This document shows positions 11,047 to 20,850 of a DNA stretch of 64,000 bases, one piece after another. The first letter of the stretch is position 1. Every line of letters begins with the position of its first letter. Both the position numbers and the translations under genes were made by a program. This DNA comes from Martelella sp. AD-3 (GTDB taxonomy: Bacteria > Pseudomonadota > Alphaproteobacteria > Rhizobiales > Rhizobiaceae): positions 1,240,001 to 1,304,000 of the forward strand of contig NZ_CP014275.1 in assembly GCF_001578105.1 (NCBI RefSeq), given 5' to 3'. The notes under the pieces were generated by a model that saw nothing but the letters and a program-made list of their open reading frames with translations, was not told the origin of the DNA and searched no databases.

Positions 11047-12443
11047 AAATGCCACAGGCGATCGGTGTCGTTCATTTTGTCGGCATCGGTGGTATCGGCA
11101 TGAGCGGCATCGCCGAGGTTCTCAAGAACCTCGGCTATCGGGTTCAGGGGTCCGACCAGGCCGAAAGCGCCAATGTGACGCGGCTGCGCGGGAAGGGCAT
11201 TGCCGTTTCCATCGGCCACCGGCCCGAGAATCTGGGCGACGCGGAAGTGGTTGTCGTTTCCTCGGCGATCAAGCGCGCCAATCCGGAACTCGTCGCCGCG
11301 CGCGAAAAACACCTGCCGGTGGTTCGCCGCGCCGAGATGCTGGCGGAACTGATGCGCTTTCGTGACGCGATCGCCATTGGCGGCACCCACGGCAAGACCA
11401 CGACGACCTCGATGGTTGCCGCCCTGCTTGACGCCGGCAATCTCGATCCGACGGTCATCAACGGCGGCATCATCAATGCCTATGGCACCAATGCACGCAT
11501 GGGCGAGGGGGAATGGATGGTGGTCGAGGCGGATGAATCCGACGGCACCTTCCTGAAACTGCCGGCCGAAATCGCCGTCGTCACCAATATCGATCCGGAA
11601 CATCTCGACCATTACGGCACGTTTGACGGCGTGCGCGCCGCTTTCCGCCAGTTCGTGGAGAACGTGCCGTTCTACGGCTGCGGCGTGCTGTGCCTCGACC
11701 ATCCGGAGGTACAGTCGCTTGTCGGCCAGATCGAAGACCGGCGCATCGTTACCTATGGCGAGAACCGCCAGGCCGATGTGCGCTTCTCCAATATCCGCAA
11801 TGAAGGCATCCACACGATCTTCGACGTCGATATCCGCCGCCGCCGCCGGCCTTCGGTGAAGCTCGAGAACCTGGCCCTGCCGATGCCGGGCCGCCACAAT
11901 GTCTCCAATGCGACGGCCGCGATCGCCGTTGCCGACAGGTTGCATATCTCCGAGGCGGACATCCGCAAGGGGCTTGCGGCCTTTGGCGGCGTCAAGCGGC
12001 GGTTCACGCTTGTCGGCACCTGGAACGATGTGCAGATTTTCGATGATTACGGCCATCACCCCGTCGAAATCCGCTCCGTCCTGCGCGCCGCGCGCGAGGC
12101 CTGCAACGGCCGGATCATCGCCATCCACCAGCCGCACCGCTATTCGCGGCTGGAAAGCCTGTTCGAGGATTTCACCAATTGCTTCAACGATGCCGACACG
12201 GTGTTCATCGCCCCCGTCTATGCGGCGGGCGAAGACCCGCGCGAAGGCTATGACGGCGAAACGCTCGCTGCCGGCATCAGGGCCGCCGGTCACCGCGACG
12301 CGCGCTATCTCGCCGCCGAGGAAGAATTGGCGGCACGCATCGCCGGCGTCGCCGAACCGGGCGATTTCGTCGTCATGCTCGGCGCCGGCAGCATCACCCA
12401 GTGGGCCGCGCGCCTGCCGCTCGCGCTCGAAGAAACGGCGTGA
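11043..12443 (+). CDS. murC: UDP-MurNAc:L-alanine ligase MurC
   Basis: MurC is the first Mur ligase, joining L-alanine to UDP-MurNAc with ATP. The 466-residue protein has the N-terminal glycine loop GIGGIGMSG at 14-22, the ATP loop [11 protein letters not shown] near 113-123, DESDGTF near 164 and the DDYGHHP motif near 335. It overlaps murG by four bases (ATGA). murB, which makes its UDP-MurNAc substrate, follows 12 bases later. Confidence 0.97.
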   Translation: MKMPQAIGVVHFVGIGGIGMSGIAEVLKNLGYRVQGSDQAESANVTRLRGKGIAVSIGHRPENLGDAEVVVVSSAIKRANPELVAAREKHLPVVRRAEMLAELMRFRDAIAIGGTHGKTTTTSMVAALLDAGNLDPTVINGGIINAYGTNARMGEGEWMVVEADESDGTFLKLPAEIAVVTNIDPEHLDHYGTFDGVRAAFRQFVENVPFYGCGVLCLDHPEVQSLVGQIEDRRIVTYGENRQADVRFSNIRNEGIHTIFDVDIRRRRRPSVKLENLALPMPGRHNVSNATAAIAVADRLHISEADIRKGLAAFGGVKRRFTLVGTWNDVQIFDDYGHHPVEIRSVLRAAREACNGRIIAIHQPHRYSRLESLFEDFTNCFNDADTVFIAPVYAAGEDPREGYDGETLAAGIRAAGHRDARYLAAEEELAARIAGVAEPGDFVVMLGAGSITQWAARLPLALEETA

Positions 12444-12455
12444 TGGAGCGGATCC

Positions 12456-13424
12456 ATGCTTGACGGCAAAGGACTGATAGAGCGGCTCGGCAAGGCCGCG
12501 ACCGAGCTGCGGGGCCGGCTCGTGCCCAATACGGCGATGGAGCGGGTGACCTGGTTGCGTGCCGGCGGCCCGGCCGAACTTCTGTTCCAGCCGCTCGACG
12601 AGGATGATCTGAGGCTGTTTCTTCAGGCGCTGCCCGAGGATGTGCCGCTTTGTGTCATCGGCGTCGGCTCGAACCTTCTGGTGCGCGACGGCGGCATTTC
12701 CGGCGCCGTTGTCCGCCTTTCGGCGAAGGGCTTTGGCGGACAGGAAATGGCGGGTGAAAACCGGATCATCGCCGGCGCTATCTCGCCGGACAAGCATATC
12801 GCCGGTTTCGCCATGGACCAGGGGATCGGCGGCTTTTCCTTCATGTACGGCATTCCCGGCTCGCTCGGCGGCGCGCTGGCGATGAATGCCGGCGCCCATG
12901 GCTCGGAGATTTCCGATCGCGTGGTGGAGATCTATGGTCTGGACCGCAGCGGCAAGAAAGTGACGATCCCGCGCGAGGCCATGCGCTATGACTATCGCTC
13001 CGCCGCCGTGCCGAAGGGCGTGATCTTCACCGGCGCGCTGCTCGAGGGCTTTGCCCGGGAGCGGTCGGCGATTCGCGACGAGATGGAGACGGTGCGTGCC
13101 CACCGCGAGACCGCTCAGCCGGTGCAGGAGAAGACCGGCGGCTCGACCTTCAAGAATCCCGACGGTCAGTCCGCCTGGCGCCTGATCGACGAGGCCGGCT
13201 GCCGCGGGCTGATGATCGGCGGCGCGCAGATGTCGCCGATGCACTGCAATTTCATGATCAATCGCGGTAATGCGTCTGCCCACGATCTGGAATATCTCGG
13301 CGAGACCGTGCGCGAACGCGTCTACAACCACTCCGGCATTCTGCTGGAATGGGAAATCCGGCGCATCGGACGCTTCCTTGCCGGCCGCGATGTCTATGAA
13401 TTCGTCCCCCAGGAACTGGACTGA
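12456..13424 (+). CDS. murB: UDP-N-acetylenolpyruvoylglucosamine reductase MurB
   Basis: MurB is an FAD enzyme that uses NADPH to reduce UDP-GlcNAc-enolpyruvate to UDP-MurNAc. The 322-residue protein shows the FAD-binding [12 protein letters not shown] segment near 69-80, [18 protein letters not shown] near 133-150, and the catalytic-serine region [10 protein letters not shown] near 229. The pattern fits the short type II MurB usual in alphaproteobacteria. It ends the first tight block of the cluster. A 211-base gap with putative regulatory motifs separates it from ddl. Confidence 0.96.
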   Translation: MLDGKGLIERLGKAATELRGRLVPNTAMERVTWLRAGGPAELLFQPLDEDDLRLFLQALPEDVPLCVIGVGSNLLVRDGGISGAVVRLSAKGFGGQEMAGENRIIAGAISPDKHIAGFAMDQGIGGFSFMYGIPGSLGGALAMNAGAHGSEISDRVVEIYGLDRSGKKVTIPREAMRYDYRSAAVPKGVIFTGALLEGFARERSAIRDEMETVRAHRETAQPVQEKTGGSTFKNPDGQSAWRLIDEAGCRGLMIGGAQMSPMHCNFMINRGNASAHDLEYLGETVRERVYNHSGILLEWEIRRIGRFLAGRDVYEFVPQELD

Positions 13425-13513
13425 AGCTCTGCGCCGCACTGGCCTTTCCGCGGGGCGTTAGCGCTGTCAGGCGGGGCTAAAAGCCTCAGCCGGAACAGCT
13501 TTTTCTCGTCCGG

Positions 13514-13542
13514 TTAACCAAAGTAAACGCTTCATTAACCAT
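13514..13542 (+). promoter_or_regulatory. Pair of CtrA-type half-sites upstream of ddl-ftsQAZ
   Basis: The murB-ddl gap contains two direct copies of TTAACCA, at 13514 and 13535, spaced 21 bases start to start, which is two helical turns. TTAACCAT-like sequences are known CtrA half-sites in alphaproteobacteria, and CtrA is known to regulate division genes in the class. The surrounding 40 bases are unusually AT-rich for this genome. The classical TTAA-N7-TTAA spacing is absent, so assignment to CtrA is inference. Confidence 0.4.
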
Positions 13543-13635
13543 CCTCCTTCACTAATGGGGACAAGAAACGCTTTCCTCAAAAAAGCGGTATTCCAGGTGT
13601 TGGTCCGGCGTTTGCCGGCAAAGGCGGGGACGGGT

Positions 13636-14559
13636 ATGAGTTCCGGACATGTGGCTGTATTAATGGGCGGGTTTTCCTCCGAGCGTCAGGTCAGCCTGGC
13701 GTCGGGAAAGTCCTGCGCCGATGCGCTGGAAGCCGAAGGCTTCCGCGTCAGCCGGATCGATGTGACCCGCGACGTTGCCACCGTGCTTTCCGAGATGAAG
13801 CCCGATGTCGCCTTCAATGCGCTGCACGGACCCTTCGGCGAGGACGGAAAGGTCCAGGGCATCCTCGAATATCTTGAGATCCCCTATACCCATTCCGGCG
13901 TGCTGGCATCGGCGCTCGCCATGGACAAGGCCCAGGCCAAGCGCGTGGCGTCCGCCTGCGGCGTTCCGGTCGCCGAAAGCCTCCTTCTTCAGCGCGGCGA
14001 GATCGGCAATACCCATCCGATGGCGCCGCCCTATGTGCTGAAGCCGATCAACGAGGGCTCGTCCTTCGGCGTCCTGATCGTCGACGAGGACCAGGCAAAC
14101 CCGCCGCAGTCGATCTCGTCCAACGAGTGGACCTTCGGCGAGAAGATCATGGTCGAGCGCTTCATCAAGGGCCGCGAATTCACCTGCGGCGTGATGGACG
14201 GCACGGCGCTGTGCGTGACCGAAATCGTTCCCGTCGGCCAGAAATTCTACGATTTCGACGCGAAATATCGGCCCGGCGGATCGAAACACATTCTGCCCGC
14301 GGAAATTAAACCGAATATTTACCAAAAGATTCAATCATTGGCCGTTCAGGCGCATCAGGCAATCGGGTGCCGCGGCGTTTCCCGTTCGGACTTCCGTTTC
14401 GACGAGACGCTGGGTGAGGATGGCATCATCTGGCTGGAGGTGAACACCCAGCCCGGGATGACCGAAACTTCGCTGGTACCCGAGATGGCTGCCGATGCCG
14501 GCTATGATTTTGGTGCATTTCTCCGGTGGATGGTGGAGGACGCTTCGTGTTTGCGATGA
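13636..14559 (+). CDS. ddl: D-alanine:D-alanine ligase
   Basis: Ddl makes the D-Ala-D-Ala dipeptide used by MurF, through an ATP-grasp mechanism. From the ATG at 13636 the protein has 307 residues with [10 protein letters not shown] at 11-20, [11 protein letters not shown] near 61, the [14 protein letters not shown]-grasp loop near 136, and [12 protein letters not shown] near 276. The frame is open upstream to 13555, but that extension (27 residues) has no family similarity that I recognise, so I use the internal ATG. Codons at 14301-14340 are markedly AT-rich compared with the rest of the gene. The end overlaps ftsQ by 13 bases. Confidence 0.93.
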   Translation: MSSGHVAVLMGGFSSERQVSLASGKSCADALEAEGFRVSRIDVTRDVATVLSEMKPDVAFNALHGPFGEDGKVQGILEYLEIPYTHSGVLASALAMDKAQAKRVASACGVPVAESLLLQRGEIGNTHPMAPPYVLKPINEGSSFGVLIVDEDQANPPQSISSNEWTFGEKIMVERFIKGREFTCGVMDGTALCVTEIVPVGQKFYDFDAKYRPGGSKHILPAEIKPNIYQKIQSLAVQAHQAIGCRGVSRSDFRFDETLGEDGIIWLEVNTQPGMTETSLVPEMAADAGYDFGAFLRWMVEDASCLR

Positions 14560-15473
14560 AGGCGAAAAAGGGCGATACGGCCGAGAACGGCCGCAGCGAA
14601 CCCGTCGGACGGAGCGGCGTCCTGCCGCGTCCCGTCAGGCGCGTGGTGCGCGTTTCCGCCGGCCTTCTCACCGGCCGCACGCCCGTGCCGCGCCATGCGG
14701 GAAGCCTCGCTGCGCTCGTCTTCTTCGTTGCCGTCGGCGCGAATGCGATAGCCGTTGCCGACAAGGGCGATCTCGTGCGCCGCGCGGCCTTCCAGATTGC
14801 CGGCTTTGCGGTCGAGGATATCGAGATCTCCGGCAATGAGCAGACCTCCGAAATCGCCATCCTGCAAAGCCTCGGTCTCGAAGGCGCCTATTCGCTGCGG
14901 GGCATCGACGTCCAGTTGGCGCGCGGGCAGCTTCTGAACCTGCCCTGGGTGGCGGAAGCCGATGTGCGCAAGATCTATCCCTCGACGCTGAAGATCACGC
15001 TGACCGAACGCGAACCTTACGCGCTCTGGCAGCAGGAAGACGGCCGGACGCTGATGATCGAGCAGAACGGCAATGTCATCGGCCCGCTCAGCGCGCCGAA
15101 GTTTCGCCGGCTTCCCCTGGTTCTCGGCCAGGGCGGCAATTTCGCCGCCGCCGACATCGACGGCCTGCTCGAAGGCTGGCCGGCGCTTTCCGAGCGCGTG
15201 CGCGCCTACAAGCGCGTCGACGGCCGCCGCTGGGACCTCTATCTCGACAACGGCATGATCGTGAAACTGCCGCAGCAGGAAACGGAAACCGCGCTCGGGC
15301 GTCTCAAGAGCCTTGAAGAGAGCCGGTCGATCCTGGAGCGCGAGATCGCCGCCGTCGATCTCAGGCTTGAGGACCGGATCGCCATACAGCTGACGCCCGA
15401 AGCCATGGAGCGGCGGCAGGCGGCAACGGAGGCGCTCGAAAAGACAATCAAGAACAAGGGGAGGCGCCTGTGA
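14547..15473 (+). CDS. ftsQ: Cell division protein FtsQ
   Basis: FtsQ is a bitopic divisome scaffold linking early and late division proteins. The GTG at 14547 is chosen because GGAGGA sits six bases upstream and the resulting MFAMKAKK start resembles rhizobial FtsQ proteins. This gives 308 residues: a basic, Pro-rich cytoplasmic part, one membrane segment at about 51-70, a POTRA domain at about 86-155 ([10 protein letters not shown] near 92), and the FtsQ/DivIB beta domain. The last 60 residues look coiled. It overlaps ddl by 13 bases and ftsA by four (GTGA). Confidence 0.92.
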   Translation: MFAMKAKKGDTAENGRSEPVGRSGVLPRPVRRVVRVSAGLLTGRTPVPRHAGSLAALVFFVAVGANAIAVADKGDLVRRAAFQIAGFAVEDIEISGNEQTSEIAILQSLGLEGAYSLRGIDVQLARGQLLNLPWVAEADVRKIYPSTLKITLTEREPYALWQQEDGRTLMIEQNGNVIGPLSAPKFRRLPLVLGQGGNFAAADIDGLLEGWPALSERVRAYKRVDGRRWDLYLDNGMIVKLPQQETETALGRLKSLEESRSILEREIAAVDLRLEDRIAIQLTPEAMERRQAATEALEKTIKNKGRRL

Positions 15474-16789
15474 GCCTGTTCGGCGGCGCCGGCTTCGGCC
15501 GGGCAAAACCCCTTTCCGCGAAGAAGACGCATATCGTCAGCGTGCTCGATATCGGCTCGTCGAAGATCGTCTGCATGATCGCGCGGCTGACCCCGCGCGC
15601 CGAAAGCCAGATCCTCCCGGGGCGCACCCACAATATCGAGATCATCGGCATCGGCCATCAGCGTTCGCAGGGCATCAAGAGCGGCGTCATCGTCAATCTC
15701 GATGCGGCCGAGCATGTGATCCGCCAGGCAGTGGATGCGGCCGAAAGCATGGCCGGCATCACGATAGACAGCCTGATCGTCAACGTCTCGGCCGGTCGCA
15801 TCAAGAGCGATACCTATACGGCGGCGATCGATCTCGGCGGCCAGGATGTCGATGCCTCGGACCTGCGCCGGGTGCTGTCGGCCGTCTCGCGCCGCTCGAT
15901 CAACGACGAGCGCCAGGTGCTGCATTCGCTGCCGGCCGGCTTCACGCTCGACGGCGAGCGCGGCATCCGCGATCCGCTTGGCATGTATGGCGAGACGCTC
16001 GGCGTCGACCTGCATGTGGTCACGGCCGAGCGGCTGGCGCTGCGCAATCTCGAACTCTGCGTCAACCGCGCCCATCTTTCGGTGGAGCGCATGGTGGCCA
16101 CACCCTATGCCAGCGGACTTGCAGCCCTTGTCGACGACGAGGTCGAACTCGGCTGCGCGGCGATCGACATGGGCGCCGGCACGACGACGATTTCGGTCTT
16201 TTCCGAAGGCCGGCTGGTGCATACCGACGCGATCAGTCTCGGGGGGCATCATGTAACCACCGATCTGGCGCGCGGCCTGTCCACCCGCCTGGAAGATGCC
16301 GAGCGGCTGAAATGCGTTCACGGCTCGACGCTCGCCTCGAGCGCGGACGAACGCGAGATGATCGCGGTGCCTTCGATCGGCCATGACGACCATGACCAAC
16401 CACGCCAGATTTCCAAGGCGCTGCTGTCGAAGATCGTCCGGGCTCGGGTGGAGGAAACGCTCGAACTGATCCGCGACCGCATCCAGCTTTCAGGCTATTC
16501 GGCGGTCGTCGGAAAGCGGGTGGTGCTGACCGGCGGCGCAAGCCAGCTGATCGGCCTGTGCGAACTCGCGCGGCGCATCTTGAGCCGCAATGTCAGGATC
16601 GGCCGTCCGATGGGCGTTTCCGGTCTGCCGCTTCCGGCCAAGGGTCCGTCCTTTGCCACGGCAGCGGGACTGTTGATCTATCCGCAGCTTGCGGAAAGCG
16701 AGACCTATGGCGGCGAACAGCGGGGTTTTCTGCCATCGGGAGGCGGACGCCTATCACGCGTCGGCCAGTGGTTCAGGGAAAGTTTTTAA
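15470..16789 (+). CDS. ftsA: Cell division protein FtsA
   Basis: FtsA is an actin-like ATPase that tethers FtsZ to the membrane. The 439-residue protein starts with GTG overlapping the ftsQ stop. It has the phosphate-1 motif DIGSSK at 27-32, AIDMGAGTTT near 227 (phosphate 2), and VLTGGASQL near 352 (adenosine region). The C-terminal end, with VGQWFRESF, is an amphipathic-type helix expected to bind the inner membrane. An N-terminal extension of about 20 residues before the actin fold appears typical of rhizobial FtsA. ftsZ starts 60 bases downstream. Confidence 0.96.
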   Translation: MSLFGGAGFGRAKPLSAKKTHIVSVLDIGSSKIVCMIARLTPRAESQILPGRTHNIEIIGIGHQRSQGIKSGVIVNLDAAEHVIRQAVDAAESMAGITIDSLIVNVSAGRIKSDTYTAAIDLGGQDVDASDLRRVLSAVSRRSINDERQVLHSLPAGFTLDGERGIRDPLGMYGETLGVDLHVVTAERLALRNLELCVNRAHLSVERMVATPYASGLAALVDDEVELGCAAIDMGAGTTTISVFSEGRLVHTDAISLGGHHVTTDLARGLSTRLEDAERLKCVHGSTLASSADEREMIAVPSIGHDDHDQPRQISKALLSKIVRARVEETLELIRDRIQLSGYSAVVGKRVVLTGGASQLIGLCELARRILSRNVRIGRPMGVSGLPLPAKGPSFATAAGLLIYPQLAESETYGGEQRGFLPSGGGRLSRVGQWFRESF

Positions 16790-16849
16790 AGAACACCAAG
16801 AGATTGGCCGGCTTGGCGGTGCGGCCATAGCGAGAAGGAACGAAACCAA

Positions 16850-18502
16850 ATGACGATTACGCTTCAAAAGCCAGATATTACCGAACTGAAGCCGCGCATC
16901 ACCGTTTTCGGTGTCGGCGGCGGCGGCGGCAACGCCGTCAACAACATGATCACGGCCGGCCTCCAGGGAGTCGACTTCGTTGTCGCCAACACTGATGCCC
17001 AGGCGCTGACCATGACCAAGGCCGAACGGGTCATCCAGCTCGGCGTCGGCGTCACCGAAGGTCTCGGCGCGGGCTCCCAGCCGGAAGTCGGCCGGGCCGC
17101 TGCCGAAGAGTGCATCGATGAGATCATCGATCACCTCAACAACACCCATATGTGCTTCGTCACCGCCGGCATGGGCGGCGGAACCGGCACGGGCGCCGCG
17201 CCGATCGTGGCCCAGGCCGCCCGCAACAAGGGCATCCTCACCGTCGGCGTCGTCACCAAGCCGTTCCAGTTCGAAGGCCAGCGCCGCATGCGTCTTGCCG
17301 ATGCGGGCATCGAGGAACTGCAGAAATCGGTCGACACGCTGATCGTCATTCCGAACCAGAACCTGTTCCGGATCGCCAATGACAAGACGACCTTCGCGGA
17401 CGCCTTCGCCATGGCCGACCAGGTGCTCTATTCCGGCGTTGCCTGCATCACCGACCTGATGGTCAAGGAAGGCCTGATCAACCTCGACTTCGCCGACGTC
17501 CGTTCGGTGATGCGCGAGATGGGCCGCGCCATGATGGGCACGGGCGAGGCATCCGGCGAAGGCCGCGCCATGCAGGCCGCCGAAGCCGCGATCGCCAACC
17601 CGCTGCTCGACGAAACCTCGATGCGCGGGGCGCAGGGTCTCCTGATCTCGATCACCGGCGGTCGCGACCTGACGCTGTTCGAGGTCGACGAAGCCGCGAC
17701 GCGTATCCGCGAAGAAGTCGATCCGGACGCCAACATCATCCTCGGCGCCACCTTCGACGAGGAACTGGAAGGCATCATCCGCGTCTCCGTCGTTGCCACC
17801 GGCATCGACCGGTCCATGGCCGAAGGCTATGAGGATGTCCCGGAGCCGCGCCGCGAGGCCCGTCCGGAAATCCGCAGCACCAATGGCGGCCAGAACAATG
17901 GCGGCCAGACCTTCAGCCAGGCGCCGCAGCAGGCTGCTCCGCAGCCGGCCCCGCAGCCGCGCGCGGTTGACCCGATCGCGGAGACCATCCGTTCGGCCGA
18001 AGCCGAAATGGAACGCGAGCTGCAGATGGCCGTCTCCCGCGCGCCACAGCAGAAGCCGCAGCAGCCGAGCGTGAACATGCAGCCGAAGAGCCAGATCTTC
18101 GCTGCCGAGCCGCAGCACCAGGCGCCGCGCCAGCAGGCCCCGAGCCAGCCGGCTCCGGCCCCGCAACAGGCTCCGCGCCAGCAGGCCGCCGAGCCGCGCC
18201 GCATGCCGGAAGTCGCCGACTTTCCGCCGGTGGTTCAGCCGGAAATGAGCGCCAGCCGTCGCCAGGAGCATGAAGAGCGCGGCCCGAAGGGCCTGTTCAA
18301 GCGCCTGTCGAACACGCTCGGCCGCGGCGATGAAAGCTTCGAGGGGCACCACGAGCAGCAGCCGGCGCCCCGCCAGCAGGCGCCGCAGCAGCCTCAGCAA
18401 AACAATCCTTACGCGCCGCGTCGTGCTCAGGAGCAGCCCGCCGCCCGCCAGGATGACGATCAGTTCGATATTCCCGCCTTCCTGCGTCGCCAGGCGAACT
18501 GA
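16850..18502 (+). CDS. ftsZ: Cell division GTPase FtsZ (long-linker type)
   Basis: FtsZ is the tubulin-like GTPase that forms the Z ring. The GTPase core fills roughly residues 1-320, with [13 protein letters not shown] near 18-30 and the tubulin signature [10 protein letters not shown] near 109-118. A long disordered linker follows at about 325-535, rich in Gln, Pro and Ala. The conserved C-terminal peptide is [12 protein letters not shown], which binds FtsA and other partners. Total length is 550 residues; long linkers are usual in this class. The start ATG follows GAGAAGGAACG. A strong terminator lies 75 bases after the stop. Confidence 0.98.
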   Translation: MTITLQKPDITELKPRITVFGVGGGGGNAVNNMITAGLQGVDFVVANTDAQALTMTKAERVIQLGVGVTEGLGAGSQPEVGRAAAEECIDEIIDHLNNTHMCFVTAGMGGGTGTGAAPIVAQAARNKGILTVGVVTKPFQFEGQRRMRLADAGIEELQKSVDTLIVIPNQNLFRIANDKTTFADAFAMADQVLYSGVACITDLMVKEGLINLDFADVRSVMREMGRAMMGTGEASGEGRAMQAAEAAIANPLLDETSMRGAQGLLISITGGRDLTLFEVDEAATRIREEVDPDANIILGATFDEELEGIIRVSVVATGIDRSMAEGYEDVPEPRREARPEIRSTNGGQNNGGQTFSQAPQQAAPQPAPQPRAVDPIAETIRSAEAEMERELQMAVSRAPQQKPQQPSVNMQPKSQIFAAEPQHQAPRQQAPSQPAPAPQQAPRQQAAEPRRMPEVADFPPVVQPEMSASRRQEHEERGPKGLFKRLSNTLGRGDESFEGHHEQQPAPRQQAPQQPQQNNPYAPRRAQEQPAARQDDDQFDIPAFLRRQAN

Positions 18503-18576
18503 TCCGCCACGGTCCTGCCGCTTCCCGCATTAGGGAAGCGCTAACCGTTTTTTCGAAAACCTTCTCGCGAAGTGAG

Positions 18577-18605
18577 CCCGGTCGCCTCTGGCGGCCGGGT
18601 TTTTT
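18577..18605 (+). terminator. Rho-independent terminator after ftsZ
   Basis: A 10-base stem CCCGGTCGCC/GGCGGCCGGG with one T-G pair and a three-base loop is followed at once by TTTTTT. This marks the end of the dcw transcription unit. Confidence 0.9.
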
Positions 18606-18771
18606 CGCCTTTCGTAACATACGGAAAGAAACAGTGATTTGGATTCGGCGAGGCCAGTGCGTAATTACATGCCAAGCGCCTGAATCGGGCGCAGCGCGCA
18701 TCTTTGCCGGTCCCCCGTCAGGGCATCGCAGCCAGGTATTTTTGAGTAGATTTTGAAATAAGGGCGTGACT

Positions 18772-19710
18772 ATGTCGTCAGGATTTTTCGGTTTGCAGAC
18801 AACGGTAGCCAAATCCGTCCGGATTTCGGGGATCGGTGTGCACTCGGGCAAGCCGGCGACGATCACGCTGCAGCCGGCGGAAGCCGATCACGGCATCGTT
18901 TTTGAGCGCTATGCCGGCGGCAGGCGCATATCCGCGTTCCAGGCCGTTTCCGACAATGTCGGGCCGACGGCGCTCTGCACCGTGCTCGGCGAGCATCCCG
19001 GCGAATGGATCGCGACGATCGAGCATGTGATGGCCGCGCTCTATGCCTTCGGCGTGGACAATCTTGTGGTTGCCGTCGAAGGCGGAGAAATGCCGATCAT
19101 GGACGGCAGTTCGCGGGTTTTCGTCAAGGCTCTGGACGAGGTCGGCATCGTCACGCTTCCCGAAAAGCGCAGCTACCTCAAGGTGACCAAGACCGTGCGC
19201 GTGGAAAACGGCGCCGGCTGGGCCGAGTTCACGCCCTATGACGGCACGCGATTCGAGGTCGAGATCGATTTCGACACGCCGGTGATCGGCCGCCAGAAAT
19301 GGGCCGGCGACATGAGCGCGGCGACCTTCCGCAAGGAACTGTCGGGCGCGCGGACCTTCGGTTTCATGCGCGATGTCGAGCCGATGTGGGCCCGCGGCTT
19401 CGCGCTCGGTTCCTCGCTGGAAAACTCGGTGGTGATCTCCGACGATAACCGCGTGATCAATCCCGAGGGCCTGCGCTACGAGCAGGAATTCGTGCGCCAC
19501 AAGACGCTGGACGCCGTCGGCGACCTTGCGATGATGGGCATGCGCTTTGCCGGCAGTTTCCGGTCCTATCGCGGCGGACATGCGCTGAACGCGGCGGCCG
19601 TGCGCAAGCTTTTCGAAACGCCCGGCGCCTGCGTCATCGTTTCTCCGCGCGGCGCCCTGCCGTTCCGGCTGCGCCAGGAAGACGTGGTTGCCGCCGGCCC
19701 GGTTTCCTGA
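18772..19710 (+). CDS. lpxC: UDP-3-O-acyl-N-acetylglucosamine deacetylase LpxC
   Basis: LpxC carries out the committed step of lipid A synthesis, removing acetate from UDP-3-O-acyl-GlcNAc with a zinc ion. From the ATG at 18772 the protein has 312 residues. Zinc-ligand regions are visible: EHVMAAL near 84-90, RHKTLDAVGDLAMMG near 242 with its His and Asp, and RGGHALN near 267. GIGVHSGKPA near 20-29 is the N-terminal signature. A GTG six bases upstream is in frame, but AAGGG is best spaced for the ATG. The gene is bounded by terminators on both sides, so it may be monocistronic. Confidence 0.96.
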   Translation: MSSGFFGLQTTVAKSVRISGIGVHSGKPATITLQPAEADHGIVFERYAGGRRISAFQAVSDNVGPTALCTVLGEHPGEWIATIEHVMAALYAFGVDNLVVAVEGGEMPIMDGSSRVFVKALDEVGIVTLPEKRSYLKVTKTVRVENGAGWAEFTPYDGTRFEVEIDFDTPVIGRQKWAGDMSAATFRKELSGARTFGFMRDVEPMWARGFALGSSLENSVVISDDNRVINPEGLRYEQEFVRHKTLDAVGDLAMMGMRFAGSFRSYRGGHALNAAAVRKLFETPGACVIVSPRGALPFRLRQEDVVAAGPVS

Positions 19711-19736
19711 ACCGGAGCGGGTCGTTGCACATCAAT

Positions 19737-19766
19737 GCCGGCGGCTCTTCGGAGCGCCGGCTTTTT
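19737..19766 (+). terminator. Rho-independent terminator after lpxC
   Basis: The stem GCCGGCGGCTC/GAGCGCCGGC, with a one-base bulge and a TTCG tetraloop, is followed by TTTTT. It lies 26 bases after the lpxC stop. Confidence 0.88.
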
Positions 19767-19959
19767 CATGGCCGATGCTGACGGGGGTGCATCCAGAACG
19801 GGTTTTGGTTGACGCGCGACACACGTCAGGGCTGCGGCTCCTCCGCAGAAATTTATCGGATTTTCGGCGAGGTGAGATTGCTCTTGCCTGCGGGATATGC
19901 GTAAAACGTCCTTCGACTTTGAAATGCGATCCACAGACGCTGCAAATGAGGCTCGAAGA

Positions 19960-20820
19960 ATGGCTGGTATAAAGAAGAAAACCAATGTCGGAGCGTTTCG
20001 CGCGGCCGCGCTTCCGGTTGCCATCGTTCTCAGTGCAAGCGTGTTGTTGGCCGGATGCTCCCGCGACAAGGACGTCGACATCACCACGCTGCAGTATGAG
20101 GCCGATCCGCCGCAGCAGCTTTATGACGAGGCGCTCGCCAATATCAACGCCGGCAAGGTCAGCGAGGCGCTGAGGAAACTCAAGTCCATCCAGGACCAGA
20201 ACCCGCTTTCCGACTACGCCCGTCAGGCGCTGATCATGCAGACCTACCTGCAGTATCGATCGCGCAAATACGAGGCGGCCGTTACCTCGGGCAAGCGTTA
20301 CCTGTCGCTCTATCCGAACTCCAAGGACGCGGCCTATGCCCAGTATCTGGTCGGCCTTTCCTATTCCAAGGAAATCGTCGACGTGACGCAGGACCAGGCG
20401 ATTTCGGAACGGACGATCGAGGCGATGCAGAAGGTGATCGACAACTATCCGGACTCCGAATATGTGACCGACGCCCGCGCCAAGATCCGTTATGCCCGCG
20501 ACCAGCTCGCCGGCAAGGACATGCAGGTCGGCCGTTATTATCTGGAGCGCAAGGACTATGTCGCCGCGATTTCCCGGTTCAATGCGGTCGTGAACAATTA
20601 TTCCGATACCAACCAGATCGAGGAAGCGCTGGAGCGGCTGGTCGAGGCCTATTACGCCATGGGCGTGATCCCGGAAGCCCAGAATGCCGCCTGGGTTCTC
20701 GGCCACAACTATCCCGACAGCGTCTGGTACCAGCGTGCCTATAACCTGCTGAACAAGCAGGGGCTTGAGCCGAAATCGGCCGGGCGCGGCTCGTCTGTTT
20801 CCAGCGCGACACCCAGCTAA
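19960..20820 (+). CDS. bamD: Outer membrane assembly lipoprotein BamD
   Basis: BamD (ComL) is an essential lipoprotein of the BAM complex that inserts beta-barrel proteins in the outer membrane. From the ATG at 19960 the 286-residue protein has a signal with lipobox LLAGC and lipidated Cys near 33. The rest is helical TPR repeats, with YDEALANINAGKVSEALRKL, the YYLERKDYVAAISRF segment and other paired helices. The frame is open to 19897, but the longer version puts 21 odd residues before the signal. recN follows 30 bases later. Confidence 0.93.
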   Translation: MAGIKKKTNVGAFRAAALPVAIVLSASVLLAGCSRDKDVDITTLQYEADPPQQLYDEALANINAGKVSEALRKLKSIQDQNPLSDYARQALIMQTYLQYRSRKYEAAVTSGKRYLSLYPNSKDAAYAQYLVGLSYSKEIVDVTQDQAISERTIEAMQKVIDNYPDSEYVTDARAKIRYARDQLAGKDMQVGRYYLERKDYVAAISRFNAVVNNYSDTNQIEEALERLVEAYYAMGVIPEAQNAAWVLGHNYPDSVWYQRAYNLLNKQGLEPKSAGRGSSVSSATPS

Positions 20821-20850
20821 CCCGCTTTTCGCCAGGGCGCGAACACAACA

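Noticed and set aside
10803..13439. Very long minus-strand open frame (878 codons) opposite murG, murC and murB
   Set aside because: It lies fully antisense to well-identified genes and has the Arg/His/Gly-rich look of a GC-rich shadow frame, with no family sequence.
13555..13635. Upstream extension of the ddl frame
   Set aside because: The 27 extra residues do not look like Ddl, and the family start fits ATG 13636.
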